Assembly: GCF_002104765.1 (NCBI RefSeq) | Contig: NZ_NCXM01000025.1 | Location: 1-64,000, forward strand | DNA from: Mycolicibacterium vulneris | GTDB lineage: Bacteria; Actinomycetota; Actinomycetes; Mycobacteriales; Mycobacteriaceae | Length of the DNA: 64,000 nucleotides | Direction of reading: 5' to 3' | Shown here: piece by piece, positions 1 to 6,762 of the stretch | Layout of the letters: each line of letters begins with the position of its first letter | Numbering within the stretch: the first letter of the stretch is position 1 | Position numbers and translations under genes: made by a program | Notes under the pieces: generated by a model | What the model was told of the DNA's origin: nothing | Database searches by the model: none | Seen by the model: the letters and a program-made list of their open reading frames with translations, nothing else

Positions 1-41
1 CCCGGGTACCCCGCCCCCTCCTCCCCGCTCGGTCGCCATCG

Positions 42-63
42 ATACGTCACTGTGACGAATATC
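42..63. repeat. Palindromic direct repeat, copy 1
   Basis: A 22-bp sequence that recurs exactly at 812-833. Its core (45-57) is a perfect palindrome, CGTCAC-T-GTGACG. The pyrimidine-rich 15-20 bases before it are also similar in both copies. The two copies bracket the small hypothetical gene pair at 105-564. It may be an operator or a short dispersed element; no match to a named mycobacterial repeat is claimed. Confidence 0.6.
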
Positions 64-104
64 GTTGTGGCGCAGGGGTTGCTGAGACGCGGTGTTAGCC
101 GATG

Positions 105-347
105 TTAGTTCGGCTTGTGCCCCCACGACCTGGGGCGCGTGCGGCGGTGCGTGTCGGTCGACCAGAGATGGCCGCAATCCGAGCACTGCAGATGGACCAG
201 GGTGCCCTTGTTGCTCAGCAGATACTGCCAGTGCGTATCGCAGTTGCGACTGCTTCGGCAATCACCACACCTGACGCCGTGATCGCAGCGCGGGCAGGGC
301 AACCAAGCGCGACGGCCACGGTCGGCGGTCGGATCAATCGGTAGCAC
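105..347 (-). CDS. Small zinc-ribbon-like hypothetical protein
   Basis: A protein of about 80 residues with two cysteine-pair clusters, CPRCDHGVRCGDC and, near the C-terminus, CSDCGHLW, the usual layout of a zinc-binding ribbon. No enzymatic motif is visible. The GTG start at 347 was chosen because it overlaps the stop of the upstream gene (334) by 14 bases, suggesting translational coupling. An ATG at 416 would give 103 residues but overlaps the neighbour much more, and a TTG near 353 is also possible. No strong ribosome binding site decides the start. Function is not recognised; a nucleic-acid or protein-binding role is only inferred from the cysteines. Confidence 0.5.
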   Translation of the reverse strand: MLPIDPTADRGRRAWLPCPRCDHGVRCGDCRSSRNCDTHWQYLLSNKGTLVHLQCSDCGHLWSTDTHRRTRPRSWGHKPN

Positions 348-564
348 GAGCAACCGTCCGTTCGGGCAGGATGCCGGCGCGGACCAACTCGTCGTAGATC
401 CGTTGCTGATCCTCATCCAGATTCGAATACAGCATGTCGTACGCCTGGTCTTCGTCGCTCAGCACAGCGATCGGGTCCCAGTCGTCACCCATCGCTTCGA
501 ACATCGCGCTGCGCCTACGCGCCTCGTCGAGGGTCAGGTCATAGGCAAAGTCGAGCTCGGCCAT
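334..564 (-). CDS. Short acidic hypothetical protein (DUF6400-like)
   Basis: A 76-residue acidic protein containing FAYDLTLDEARRR and DMLYSNLDEDQQ, a pattern I associate with a small family of uncharacterised actinobacterial proteins (DUF6400, from memory). It has no signal peptide or membrane segment. The ATG at 564 was preferred over upstream starts because GGGAG precedes it and homology-like sequence begins there. It probably forms a two-gene unit with the zinc-ribbon gene that overlaps its 3' end. Function unknown. Confidence 0.6.
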   Translation of the reverse strand: MAELDFAYDLTLDEARRRSAMFEAMGDDWDPIAVLSDEDQAYDMLYSNLDEDQQRIYDELVRAGILPERTVARATD

Positions 565-811
565 CGCACTCCCAGCCATTAGATACATATGCAAACGAAC
601 GGTCAGGATTCCCCAACTGACGCCGATCAAGCTATGACCTACGTCACGGTCCCCAGTTGACGTTCGTCACACTCGGCGTCGGCACGCGCAGCGGCCGACA
701 ACCAAACGACCGTGTCGTGGCACATGAAGGCGACGGCCCACGCCGCCAAGCCGTCGCAAGTCCAAAAAGGCCCGCGCACCCCCGACTCCCCCTCCCCGCC
801 CATCGCCGACA

Positions 812-833
812 ATACGTCACTGTGACGAATATC
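812..833. repeat. Palindromic direct repeat, copy 2
   Basis: Second exact copy of the 22-bp element at 42-63, 770 bp away, with the same CGTCAC-T-GTGACG core at 815-827. It lies between the tesB stop (909) and the start of the small hypothetical gene (564). The rest of 565-908 contains no credible gene. A related half-site (ACGTCAC, then TTCGTCAC) lies near 639-670. Confidence 0.6.
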
Positions 834-908
834 CTTGCAGGGCAACGGCTATTGATGACTATCGATGCTTGCCCGCCTAGCCCGATGAGAGACCACCGAG
901 GCGGAGTC

Positions 909-1736
909 TCAGGCGGTGTGCGGCGGGAAGTACATCTCCTGCTTGACCGTGCAGACCAACTCGCCGCCGCGGTTGAACATCGTCCCGCTCGCCAGCGCCA
1001 GGGAACCAGCGCTACTCGGCGACGACCGGTCGTAGAGCAGCCAGTCCGACAACGTGGCCGGCGCGTGGAACCACACCGAATGATCACGCTGAGCCGACGC
1101 CCCGACACCTCCGCGTGCGGCGTATGCCGGCTCGGTCAACGTCACCGCCGACAGGTAGGCCACCAGGCTGGCGGTGAGCGCCGGATCGGCGGGGACCTCG
1201 CCGTCGGGCCGCCACCACATCGGCGCCCGTGCGGGTGGCGCTACCTCGGTGTCGATGATCCGGCGCTCGAACCAGCGCAGGCTCGACCACCGTCCTGAAG
1301 CGCTCTCGTCGGACTCCGCCAGATGCGGCGCAACCCACGGCAAGGACTCCGGGCTGGACGCCTCTGGCATGGGTGGTTGATAGACGACCTGACTGGGCGC
1401 GGAATCGGCGACCTTGAACGACGACATCGCCTCCATCAGAATCTTGCCGTCCTGGCGCGCGGTGACCCGTCGCGCCGAAAACGTCCGGCCTTCCTGGAGG
1501 TCGACGACCTCGAAGTCCACCGGCCGGCGCGAATCGCCGGGCCGCAGGAAGTACGTGTGGACGCTGTGCGGGGTGCGACCCGGAGCGGTGTGGCTTGCCG
1601 CCAACAAAGCCTGAGCGGAGATATGGCCGCCGAGAATGTGGTTGGCGGGTGCCGGTAGTTGCTGCCCGACGAAGACCCACTGGTCGACCCTCTCGAGCTC
1701 CAAGGTGGCGAGCACGTCGCCCAGCGAAGATGACAT
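909..1736 (-). CDS. tesB: Acyl-CoA thioesterase II family (TesB-like)
   Basis: A 275-residue protein of the double hot-dog TesB family, which hydrolyses acyl-CoA to free fatty acid and CoA in the cytosol. It shows the N-terminal hot-dog signature (GGHISAQALLAA, then HSVHTYFLRPGD) and a second hot-dog half with RDHSVWFHAP and the C-terminal region around SGTMFNRGGE. Length fits the family (about 280). The ATG at 1736 begins the conserved N-terminus; longer versions run into the upstream gene. It lies 26 bases downstream of the cobW-like gene on the same strand, so the two are probably cotranscribed. Confidence 0.85.
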   Translation of the reverse strand: MSSSLGDVLATLELERVDQWVFVGQQLPAPANHILGGHISAQALLAASHTAPGRTPHSVHTYFLRPGDSRRPVDFEVVDLQEGRTFSARRVTARQDGKILMEAMSSFKVADSAPSQVVYQPPMPEASSPESLPWVAPHLAESDESASGRWSSLRWFERRIIDTEVAPPARAPMWWRPDGEVPADPALTASLVAYLSAVTLTEPAYAARGGVGASAQRDHSVWFHAPATLSDWLLYDRSSPSSAGSLALASGTMFNRGGELVCTVKQEMYFPPHTA

Positions 1737-1762
1737 CACGACGTATCTTGCCGGATCGCTTG

Positions 1763-2770
1763 TCAGGCGCCGAGTCGCCGGTACCTCTGCAACCGCCGCA
1801 GGGCCTGCGCGGACGCCGGCCCCGACGCCGGCTGCAGCGCGTCGTCGAGTCGCGCACGGACGCCGCCGATGTCGAGATGCATTCCGATCGCCACCAGACA
1901 CTTGGCCGCGACCCCCGGTGGTGCCGTTCCGATGTCGATCGCGCTGCCCACCAGGTTGACGACGTAGTCACGGACGGTCACGCGATGGCGCACCGCCACA
2001 ATGCCTTTCATCCTGAACACCTGCGGTGGCGGATCTTCCAGAAGATCGATCAGGGCAGCCGGGTCGACGCAATCAGCGCTGCTGACCGTGACGGCATCGG
2101 CGTGGATATGGTCATGGTCGTGCTCGATCTCCAGATCCAGAAACGAGAGCTGCCCAACCTCTCGGGGCGCGGCGGACGCGTCGAAGAGTAGCCCCGGGTC
2201 TATCCGGCCAGCCGTTGTGCCGACGACATGTACCCGCGGATTGCGTTGTCCCGCCCGTTGCGTGACGCGTTGGACCACCGCCGACCGCTCATCCTCAGGA
2301 ATCTGATCAAGCTTGTTGACCACGATCAGCGAGGCCGCCCCGTAGCGCACCGGTGGCAGTGCGCCGCAGTCCACGGTGTCGAAGTGGTTCACCGCATCGA
2401 CGACGTCGACAAGCCCGCCCGCCCGGACACCACGGATCTCGCTGAAGCCGATGATCCGTGCGATCGCGACGGGGTCGGCCAGACCACTGGCCTCGACGAC
2501 GATGGCATCGAGGCCCCGGGCCGGGTCGGCGAGCTTGATCAGTGCCTCATCGAGCCCACCGTCGTCGGGCAGGCAGCAGATGCATCCTCCGGCGATCGAG
2601 GCCGGCTCGTCGACCTGGCCGGCCACCAGACCGGCGTCGATGTTGATATCGCCGAAATCATTGACCACCACACCGATTCGTGTGCCAGGATGCCGCAACA
2701 GATGGTTGAGCAGCGTCGTCTTTCCGGCTCCGAGATGGCCGGTGAGCGCGATGACGGGTATCGCAGCCAA
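1763..2770 (-). CDS. CobW/COG0523-family GTPase (metal chaperone type)
   Basis: A 335-residue G3E-family P-loop GTPase. It shows Walker A GHLGAGKTT at residues 11-19, the family CxCC motif (C63, C65, C66), the NKLD guanine-specificity motif and a histidine-rich stretch (EHDHDHIHAD) near residue 240, followed by the CobW C-terminal domain. These proteins deliver metals such as zinc or cobalt to client proteins; the metal here is not determined. The TTG start at 2770 is favoured because GGGGAGG precedes it by 8 bases and the P-loop starts about 10 residues in. It is divergent from a TetR gene across a perfect inverted repeat and likely shares an operon with tesB. Confidence 0.8.
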   Translation of the reverse strand: MAAIPVIALTGHLGAGKTTLLNHLLRHPGTRIGVVVNDFGDINIDAGLVAGQVDEPASIAGGCICCLPDDGGLDEALIKLADPARGLDAIVVEASGLADPVAIARIIGFSEIRGVRAGGLVDVVDAVNHFDTVDCGALPPVRYGAASLIVVNKLDQIPEDERSAVVQRVTQRAGQRNPRVHVVGTTAGRIDPGLLFDASAAPREVGQLSFLDLEIEHDHDHIHADAVTVSSADCVDPAALIDLLEDPPPQVFRMKGIVAVRHRVTVRDYVVNLVGSAIDIGTAPPGVAAKCLVAIGMHLDIGGVRARLDDALQPASGPASAQALRRLQRYRRLGA

Positions 2771-2844
2771 ACCCTTGCCCTCCCCATCGACATCCGGACA
2801 CCCGATGCTAACCGCGGTCCCGAACGGCTCTGCGCCCGGCCGAG

Positions 2845-2870
2845 AATAACAGAGCACTCGCTCTGTTATT
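2845..2870. promoter_or_regulatory. Perfect 26-bp inverted repeat, likely TetR operator
   Basis: AATAACAGAGC, spacer ACTC, GCTCTGTTATT: two perfectly complementary 11-base arms. It sits 8 bases before the TetR start (2879) and about 75 bases before the divergent cobW start, the classic place for an autoregulatory operator controlling both directions. Confidence 0.8.
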
Positions 2871-2878
2871 GTGGCCGC

Positions 2879-3496
2879 ATGCCACGCCCCCGCGTCCACG
2901 ATCGCGACGTCGTGCTCGACGCCGTCGAGGACCTGGTGGCGCGGTCGGGCCCGACTGCGGTGACCATCCGGGCGATCAGCGCGGCGGTGGGTATGTCCAA
3001 CGGCGCTGTGTATCACACGTTTACGTCGCGGGGCGGTCTGATGGGCCAGGCTTGGCTGCGGGCCGGTCAGCGATTTTTGGCGGTGCAGACTTCGTTAGCC
3101 GACGAAGCAATGGCCGGCGCCGGCCCCTTCGAGGCCGTGGTCGCCGCCGCCGACGCGGCGGTGGTGTTCGCCCAGCAGTATCCCGGCTCATCGACCCTCG
3201 TTCTGCGCGTACGCCGCGAGGAAGTGCTCGCCGACGACGTTCCGGAGGACGTTGCTGATGAGCTGCGGCGTCTTGACAAGCTTCTCGTCGCGTTGATGGT
3301 GCGGCTTGCCATCGCAGTCTGGGGCCGCAAAGACGCCGCGGCGGTGGACGCGATAACGAGCTGTGTCGTCGACCTGCCCACCGCGCTGCTGCTGCGTCGC
3401 GACCGGCTCGGGAGTGCCACCGCGCGTGCGCAACTGCACGCGGCCGTCCGCGCCGTGCTGACGGTCGGGCCCCCACCGCGACAGCGGCGCACCTGA
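2879..3496 (+). CDS. TetR/AcrR family transcriptional regulator
   Basis: A 205-residue one-component repressor. The N-terminal helix-turn-helix spans about residues 8-55 and includes TIRAISAAVGMSNGAVYHTF; the rest is the helical ligand-binding domain. Length is normal for the family. The ATG at 2879 directly follows the inverted repeat that is its probable operator. It precedes an enoyl-CoA hydratase gene by 39 bases and diverges from cobW-tesB, so an acyl-CoA or metal-linked ligand is conceivable but not shown. Confidence 0.88.
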   Translation: MPRPRVHDRDVVLDAVEDLVARSGPTAVTIRAISAAVGMSNGAVYHTFTSRGGLMGQAWLRAGQRFLAVQTSLADEAMAGAGPFEAVVAAADAAVVFAQQYPGSSTLVLRVRREEVLADDVPEDVADELRRLDKLLVALMVRLAIAVWGRKDAAAVDAITSCVVDLPTALLLRRDRLGSATARAQLHAAVRAVLTVGPPPRQRRT

Positions 3497-3535
3497 CGAA
3501 TCTTTCTAACTACCAGCGCAACTCAGAAGGAACAC

Positions 3536-4207
3536 ATGACCGTGAGATTGGACTACGCCGACAAAATCGCCATCGTCCGCCTAGGCGAGGACGAGAACCG
3601 TTTCTCCCCTACGTTTCTGGATGACATCGATGATGCGCTCAACCAAGCCGTCTCGGACGGAGCCCAGGGACTGGTCACAACCGCCGGCGGAAAGTTCTAC
3701 TCCAATGGCCTGGACCTGGAATGGCTGGGCACTCACACCGACCAGGGCCAGTGGTACATCGGCCGGGTGCACCAGTTGCTGGCACGCATGCTGACCCTGC
3801 CCCTGCCCACCGCGGCCGCGGTTGTGGGTCACGCGTTTGGCGCCGGCGCGATGCTGGCCGTCGCGCACGACTTTCGCGTGATGCGCGCCGACCGCGGGTA
3901 CTTCTGTTTTCCCGAGGTAGACATCCGCATCCCGTTCAACCCCGGTATGGCCGCGCTCATCCAATCCAAACTCGCGCCCCGCGCCGCCGTCGCCTCGATG
4001 ACCACGGGCCGACGTTTCAGTGGCCCCGACGCGGAAGGGTTCGGCATTGTCGACTCCGCCTGCCCCGAGGACGCGGTCATCGACACCGCCCTCGACATGC
4101 TGCGACCGCTGCACGGCAAGGATCCGGGCACGCTGGGGGCGATCAAACAAACCATGTTCGATCACGTGGTGCGCGCACTGATCGATGACCCGGACGAGTC
4201 GCAGTAA
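3536..4207 (+). CDS. Enoyl-CoA hydratase/isomerase family protein
   Basis: A 223-residue crotonase-fold protein, somewhat shorter than typical hydratases (about 260). The oxyanion-hole region is seen as GGKFYSNGLDLEW and GHAFGAGAMLAVAHDFRVM. The catalytic glutamates of classic hydratases are not obvious, so it could be an isomerase-like member. The ATG at 3536 follows AGAAGGA. It is cytosolic and probably cotranscribed with the TetR gene upstream. It would act on acyl-CoA intermediates of beta-oxidation; the substrate is unknown. Confidence 0.85.
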   Translation: MTVRLDYADKIAIVRLGEDENRFSPTFLDDIDDALNQAVSDGAQGLVTTAGGKFYSNGLDLEWLGTHTDQGQWYIGRVHQLLARMLTLPLPTAAAVVGHAFGAGAMLAVAHDFRVMRADRGYFCFPEVDIRIPFNPGMAALIQSKLAPRAAVASMTTGRRFSGPDAEGFGIVDSACPEDAVIDTALDMLRPLHGKDPGTLGAIKQTMFDHVVRALIDDPDESQ

Positions 4208-4280
4208 CTGCCCTTGGACACCAAGCCCGTTCCTGTATGGTCAGCGATGTCTGCCGGCGCAAGGGAACAGGGGCTTTTCG

Positions 4281-5207
4281 ATGGCAAACAGGCTCCCCGA
4301 CAACGCCTTCACGTCCCCCCAAGTTCTAGACCCCGGCCTTCGCAAGGTCGCGCGATTCGTGCCGCGTGGCTACGCCCTGCACCGCGGTATGAAGTTTCAG
4401 CGTGCCGTCATGAACCTGATGGGCAATGCGGGACGCCTCCGCACCGTGCCCGTCGCCGCCGTCAACGAGCACGTCACCGTCCGTCTCCATCGCCCGGCCG
4501 GCCTTCCGGACCACGCACCCGCACTGCTGTGGATCCACGGCGGCGGGACCCTCATGGGGCACGCCGCCCAGGACGATAAGTTCCTGCGCAAGCTGTCTCA
4601 CCGCACCGGGTTCGCGATTGCGGCGGTAGAACACCGCCTGGCTCCCGAACACCCCTACCCGATACCGGTCGAAGACTCTTATGCAGCCCTGCTGTGGCTG
4701 GCCCGCCAGCCGTGGGTCGATCCGGATCGGGTTGCCATCGGCGGCGCCAGTGCCGGTGGGCATTTCGCGGCCGCGGTCGCCCAGCGAGCGCACGACCGCA
4801 ACGACGTCCGACTCGCCTTCCAAATGCTGGTCTATCCGATGCTCGACGATCGCACCGGCGCCAAGCGCAACGGCCCCAGGCGCATCATGTGGACCGAATC
4901 CGACAATCAATTGGCCTGGCAGTGGTACCTGAACGGGGCCGATCCCGAAGAGGCGGCACCGGCTCGCCGAAAGGATCTGTCGGGCCTGCCGCCTGCCTGG
5001 ATCGGGGTCGGAACGCTGGACCTCTTCTATCAGGAGAGCCTGGAGTACGCGCGACGCCTTCGCGAGGCGGGCGTGCCGGTGCACGAGGAGATCGTCCCGG
5101 GCGCGTTTCATGCGTTCGATCAGATCGCGGAGAAGGCGCCGATATCGACGCGGTTCTTCGAAAGCCAATGTGATTACCTGCGGGGCGCGCTTGCCCCCAG
5201 CGGATGA
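4281..5207 (+). CDS. Alpha/beta hydrolase, hormone-sensitive-lipase type esterase
   Basis: A 308-residue esterase/lipase of the HSL family. It has the oxyanion motif HGGG near residue 86, the nucleophile elbow GASAGG with Ser157, Asp247 in GTLDLF and His277 in GAFHAF, giving a complete triad. It has no signal peptide, so it is likely cytosolic. The ATG at 4281 follows a G-rich stretch (ACAGGGG) and matches the usual N-terminus. It lies 73 bases after the enoyl-CoA hydratase gene on the same strand. The natural ester is unknown. Confidence 0.88.
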   Translation: MANRLPDNAFTSPQVLDPGLRKVARFVPRGYALHRGMKFQRAVMNLMGNAGRLRTVPVAAVNEHVTVRLHRPAGLPDHAPALLWIHGGGTLMGHAAQDDKFLRKLSHRTGFAIAAVEHRLAPEHPYPIPVEDSYAALLWLARQPWVDPDRVAIGGASAGGHFAAAVAQRAHDRNDVRLAFQMLVYPMLDDRTGAKRNGPRRIMWTESDNQLAWQWYLNGADPEEAAPARRKDLSGLPPAWIGVGTLDLFYQESLEYARRLREAGVPVHEEIVPGAFHAFDQIAEKAPISTRFFESQCDYLRGALAPSG

Positions 5208-5384
5208 CCGCCATCATTGGGCCCACCATCCGCCGCAGTCAGCCGAAATACGTTGTGCGACAACCGTTAAACCCCGCTATCGAATCACCCCGCGTGTCGT
5301 TTCGGCGACCGAGCTCGATCGGCCAATCTTTGCTAGCGGACATGGCGGACGACGTCGTCGACCCCGAACGCGGCACCTTTTGAC

Positions 5385-5406
5385 TGCAAAGTGTGCACAA
5401 CGTGCA
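5385..5406. promoter_or_regulatory. 22-bp palindrome, likely operator of the TetR/MmpSL system (site A)
   Basis: The pattern is TGCA-nnn-TGTG-CACA-nnn-TGCA, ending 11 bases before the TetR start at 5418. A second site with the same architecture lies at 6059-6080 ahead of mmpS. Shared sites before a TetR gene and its adjacent efflux operon are a standard sign of direct repression. Confidence 0.7.
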
Positions 5407-5417
5407 ACTATATGGGT

Positions 5418-6026
5418 ATGGGCAATCCCGTGGGGCTACGAGAGCGCCGTCGCCGTCAGACGAGCGCCGACATCCGCGATGCCGCGGTGCGCCTCACGCT
5501 GCAACGCGGATTCGACAAGGTCACCGTCGACGAAATCTGCGCCGAAGCCGGAATTGCCACGCGCACGTTCTTCAACTACTTCCCCAACAAGGAGTCCGCG
5601 CTTGCCTACGGCCCCTCGGACATACCTCCCGAACTGGTCGCGGACTTCGTCGCCGCAGGTCCCGCCCCCTACTCGGTGGTGCTCGCGGAGCTGATCACCC
5701 TGGCCGCACACCACCTCCGCGACGTGCCGCCGCGCCGCGAACACGCGGCCCACATGCTCGAACTCGCCAAGACCTCTCCCGCCGTCTTGGCGGCGTTCCT
5801 CGCCGACTTGGAGCGATTTCAGAACCAGTTGACCGACATCATCGTGCGCCGCCAGGCGATGAAGCCGGATGACGAGATGGCGGCGCTGATCTCCGCGCTG
5901 GCGCTGACGGCGGTGCGTTCCGGCATCGAGAGGTGGGCGAGCGGCGAGGCAAATGAACCCGCCGACACGCCGATGCCCTATGTTGAGCGTGCCGCGGCGC
6001 TGGTGAACAGCATCTTCACAAAGTGA
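5418..6026 (+). CDS. TetR family regulator of the adjacent mmpS-mmpL pair
   Basis: A 202-residue TetR protein with a helix-turn-helix at about residues 15-60 (VTVDEICAEAGIATRTFFNYF) and a helical C-terminal domain. The ATG at 5418 is used; one at 5412 would add two residues. The gene lies just upstream of mmpS-mmpL on the same strand, and matching palindromes precede both transcripts. This suggests it represses itself and the transporter, as TetR genes beside mmpL genes often do. Confidence 0.85.
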   Translation: MGNPVGLRERRRRQTSADIRDAAVRLTLQRGFDKVTVDEICAEAGIATRTFFNYFPNKESALAYGPSDIPPELVADFVAAGPAPYSVVLAELITLAAHHLRDVPPRREHAAHMLELAKTSPAVLAAFLADLERFQNQLTDIIVRRQAMKPDDEMAALISALALTAVRSGIERWASGEANEPADTPMPYVERAAALVNSIFTK

Positions 6027-6327
6027 CCTGAAACACCAGTAGCAAATGTTGCATGCACTGCAAGATATGCACATCATGTACTATGCGCTGGTGGCGGTGC
6101 CCGGGGAGGCTTCAGCAACAAGCTGAGCCGGGTGTCGGTGCCGGGGGCGACAGCCGGTGTGGGCGGGCAGCATTCACCGCGTTTGACGCTCCAGCGCGCG
6201 CGAACCGTAGCAATCGACGTACTTCGTTGTTGAGCAACGCGACTTGTGGGCACTCACCTGCCCACGACCTCCGGTCGCGCAAACGCTGATCCACGTCACG
6301 ACCGCGTGGCGGGGAAGGGATCACCTA
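6027..6327. other. Intergenic region before mmpS
   Basis: About 300 bases without a credible gene. The left part is rich in TGCA half-sites, including TTGCA-TGCAC-TGCAA at 6050-6064 and the 22-bp palindrome at 6059-6080. The right part is GC-rich leader sequence ending in GGGGAAGGGA before the mmpS GTG. Confidence 0.7.
6059..6080. promoter_or_regulatory. 22-bp palindrome, likely operator (site B)
   Basis: TGCA-AGA-TATG-CACA-TCA-TGTA, the same layout as site A with two substitutions. It lies about 250 bases before the mmpS start and 33 bases after the TetR stop. An extra TGCA half-site array immediately to its left may extend the binding region. Confidence 0.65.
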
Positions 6328-6762
6328 GTGCAGATTTCGAGACTTGTGCGCAACGCCTGGTTGCCGCTGTTGATCGTGGCGGTCGTGGTGGTCGGCGGCT
6401 TTGCGGTCGTCAGGGTGAAATCGTTCTTCGGTGCCCACGACACCGGCATCATGACCAGCCCGCGGCTCGATGACTCGAAGCCGTTCAAGCCCAAGGTCGT
6501 CAAGTACGAGGTTTTCGGCTCGGCCAGCCAGGCCAACGTGAACTACTTGGACCTGTCCGCCGATCCGAGGCGGGTCGACGGCGCACCGCTGCCGTGGACG
6601 CTGGTCCTGAGCACGACCGCCCCCTCCGTCTTCCCGAACCTTTCGGCACAAAGCGATGGCAACTCCCTCGGCTGCCGCATCACGATCGATGACGAAGTCA
6701 AGGCCGAGAACATCACCAACGGCGTGCACGCCCTGACCTTCTGCCTGGTGAAATCCGCATGA
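6328..6762 (+). CDS. mmpS: MmpS family accessory membrane protein
   Basis: A 144-residue protein with one N-terminal membrane segment (about residues 9-28, WLPLLIVAVVVVGG) and an extracytoplasmic beta-rich domain that includes the family YEVFGSA and two cysteines. MmpS proteins assist RND-type MmpL exporters in lipid, siderophore or drug export. The GTG at 6328 is preferred because GGGGAAGGGA lies just upstream. Its stop overlaps the mmpL start (ATGA), a tight translational coupling. Confidence 0.88.
   Translation: MQISRLVRNAWLPLLIVAVVVVGGFAVVRVKSFFGAHDTGIMTSPRLDDSKPFKPKVVKYEVFGSASQANVNYLDLSADPRRVDGAPLPWTLVLSTTAPSVFPNLSAQSDGNSLGCRITIDDEVKAENITNGVHALTFCLVKSA

Noticed and set aside
639..908. 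Several reading frames on both strands between tesB and the DUF6400-like gene
   Set aside because: Arginine-rich translations typical of GC-rich non-coding DNA, and the region carries the palindromic repeat.
2539..2793. ATG-started frame with a ribosome binding site near 2793
   Set aside because: It is out of frame with the clearly conserved CobW sequence and has no family features.
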